Assembly (NCBI GenBank): GCA_041483455.1
Contig: JBGPFS010000172.1
Location: forward strand, 1-5,660
Length of the DNA stretch: 5,660 bases
Direction: 5' to 3'
Source: JBGPFS01 sp041483455
GTDB taxonomy: Bacteria > Chloroflexota > Limnocylindria > Limnocylindrales > CSP1-4
A model generated the notes under the pieces. It was not told the DNA's origin. It made no database searches and saw only the letters and a program-made list of their open reading frames with translations. The first letter of the stretch is position 1. The number at the start of each line of letters is the position of its first letter. Below are positions 5,181-5,660 of this stretch, piece after piece. The translations under genes were made by a program, and so were the position numbers.

Positions 5181-5660
5181 CTAGTAGCTGAACCCGAAGA
5201 GGTTCGGCGGCAGATGGATGCCCATCACCTCGAACTTCTCGACGAACTTCGGGCGGATGCCGGTCGGCTTGAGCCGGCCGTTGATCTTGCCCTCGACGAC
5301 GCCGGTCTGCTCGAAGACGAAGACGTCCTGCATGACGATCACATCACCCTCCATTCCCTGGACCTCGGTGATGTTGACGATCTTGCGGGTCCCGTCCTTG
5401 AGCCGGCTCTGCTGGACGATGAGGTCGACCGCCGAGGCCACCTGCTCCCGGATCGCCCGGAGCGGCAGGTCGACGCCGGCCATCAGGACCATCGTCTCGA
5501 GCCGCGAGAGCATGTCCCGCGGCGAGTTCGCGTGGCCGGTCGACATCGAGCCATCGTGGCCGGTGTTCATGGCCTGGAGCATGTCGAGGGCCTCGCCCGA
5601 GCGGCACTCACCCACGATGATCCGGTCGGGGCGCATGTGCAGGGCATTGCGCAACAGATC
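5181..5660 (-). CDS. cpaF: CpaF/TadA secretion ATPase, C-terminal part; runs off right edge
   Basis: The frame is open through the right edge and encodes 159 residues before TAG at 5183-5181. It begins DLLRNALHMRPDRIIVGECR, so the window catches the gene mid-domain. RPDRIIVGECRSGEALDML is the Walker B region and TGHDGSMSTGHAN the His box of PilT/VirB11-type secretion ATPases. The Walker A loop lies beyond the window. The C-terminal LPPNLFGFSY tail is intact. This hexameric cytoplasmic ATPase powers Tad/Flp pilus biogenesis on the TadB/TadC platform, and tadB and tadC follow directly. The first listed residue is not the true start; a usual CpaF has about 400-500 residues, so roughly two thirds is missing. 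The Tad assignment rests on the neighbours as well as the motifs. Confidence 0.95.
   Translation of the reverse strand, partial: DLLRNALHMRPDRIIVGECRSGEALDMLQAMNTGHDGSMSTGHANSPRDMLSRLETMVLMAGVDLPLRAIREQVASAVDLIVQQSRLKDGTRKIVNITEVQGMEGDVIVMQDVFVFEQTGVVEGKINGRLKPTGIRPKFVEKFEVMGIHLPPNLFGFSY

Overview
This window is a GC-rich bacterial chromosome segment in which every recognisable gene lies on the minus strand. Codon third positions are almost all G or C, and two starts are or could be GTG. The gene set is a Tad/Flp pilus export machine, a long-form ribosome hibernation factor, ComF and endonuclease IV. It fits a high-GC Chloroflexota (Limnocylindria-like) or an actinomycete-like bacterium. That placement is inference from general protein flavour and is weak.

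Reading with transcription, from right to left: positions 5660-5181 hold the C-terminal part of a CpaF/TadA secretion ATPase. It is followed closely by tadB (5156-4137), tadC (4133-3192) and a small DUF192 gene (3183-2797). The gaps are 24, 3 and 8 bases, so these four probably form one transcript. The two T2SSF-type membrane proteins would form the inner-membrane platform on which the ATPase drives assembly of a Tad/Flp-type pilus. The pilin and the rest of the locus lie outside the window.

A 180-base gap made largely of 11-bp and 12-bp tandem repeats separates this block from comF (2616-1804). Then come a 108-base gap with a candidate promoter and hpf (1695-1111, GTG start with a good Shine-Dalgarno). 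comF next to hpf is a familiar order in bacteria, where secA often follows. Here a 496-base non-coding stretch follows instead, then the 5' part of an endonuclease IV gene (614-1, running off the left edge). The endonuclease has no stop inside the window, so a search for complete ORFs misses it.

The most unusual content is the non-coding stretch 615-1110. It carries five diverged copies of a dyad-like motif, TTGCG-N5-YGCAY, usually followed after 5-6 bases by GACC(G). Four copies are on the minus strand and one on the plus. The same stretch has a 25-bp tandem repeat next to hpf and a 21-bp exact tandem duplication next to nfo. With the 24-bp repeat inside comF and the minisatellite upstream of comF, the window has four separate short tandem-repeat loci, all in non-coding DNA or in a variable protein loop. 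No complete new defence or mobile system is visible. The motif cluster is the best candidate for something undescribed.
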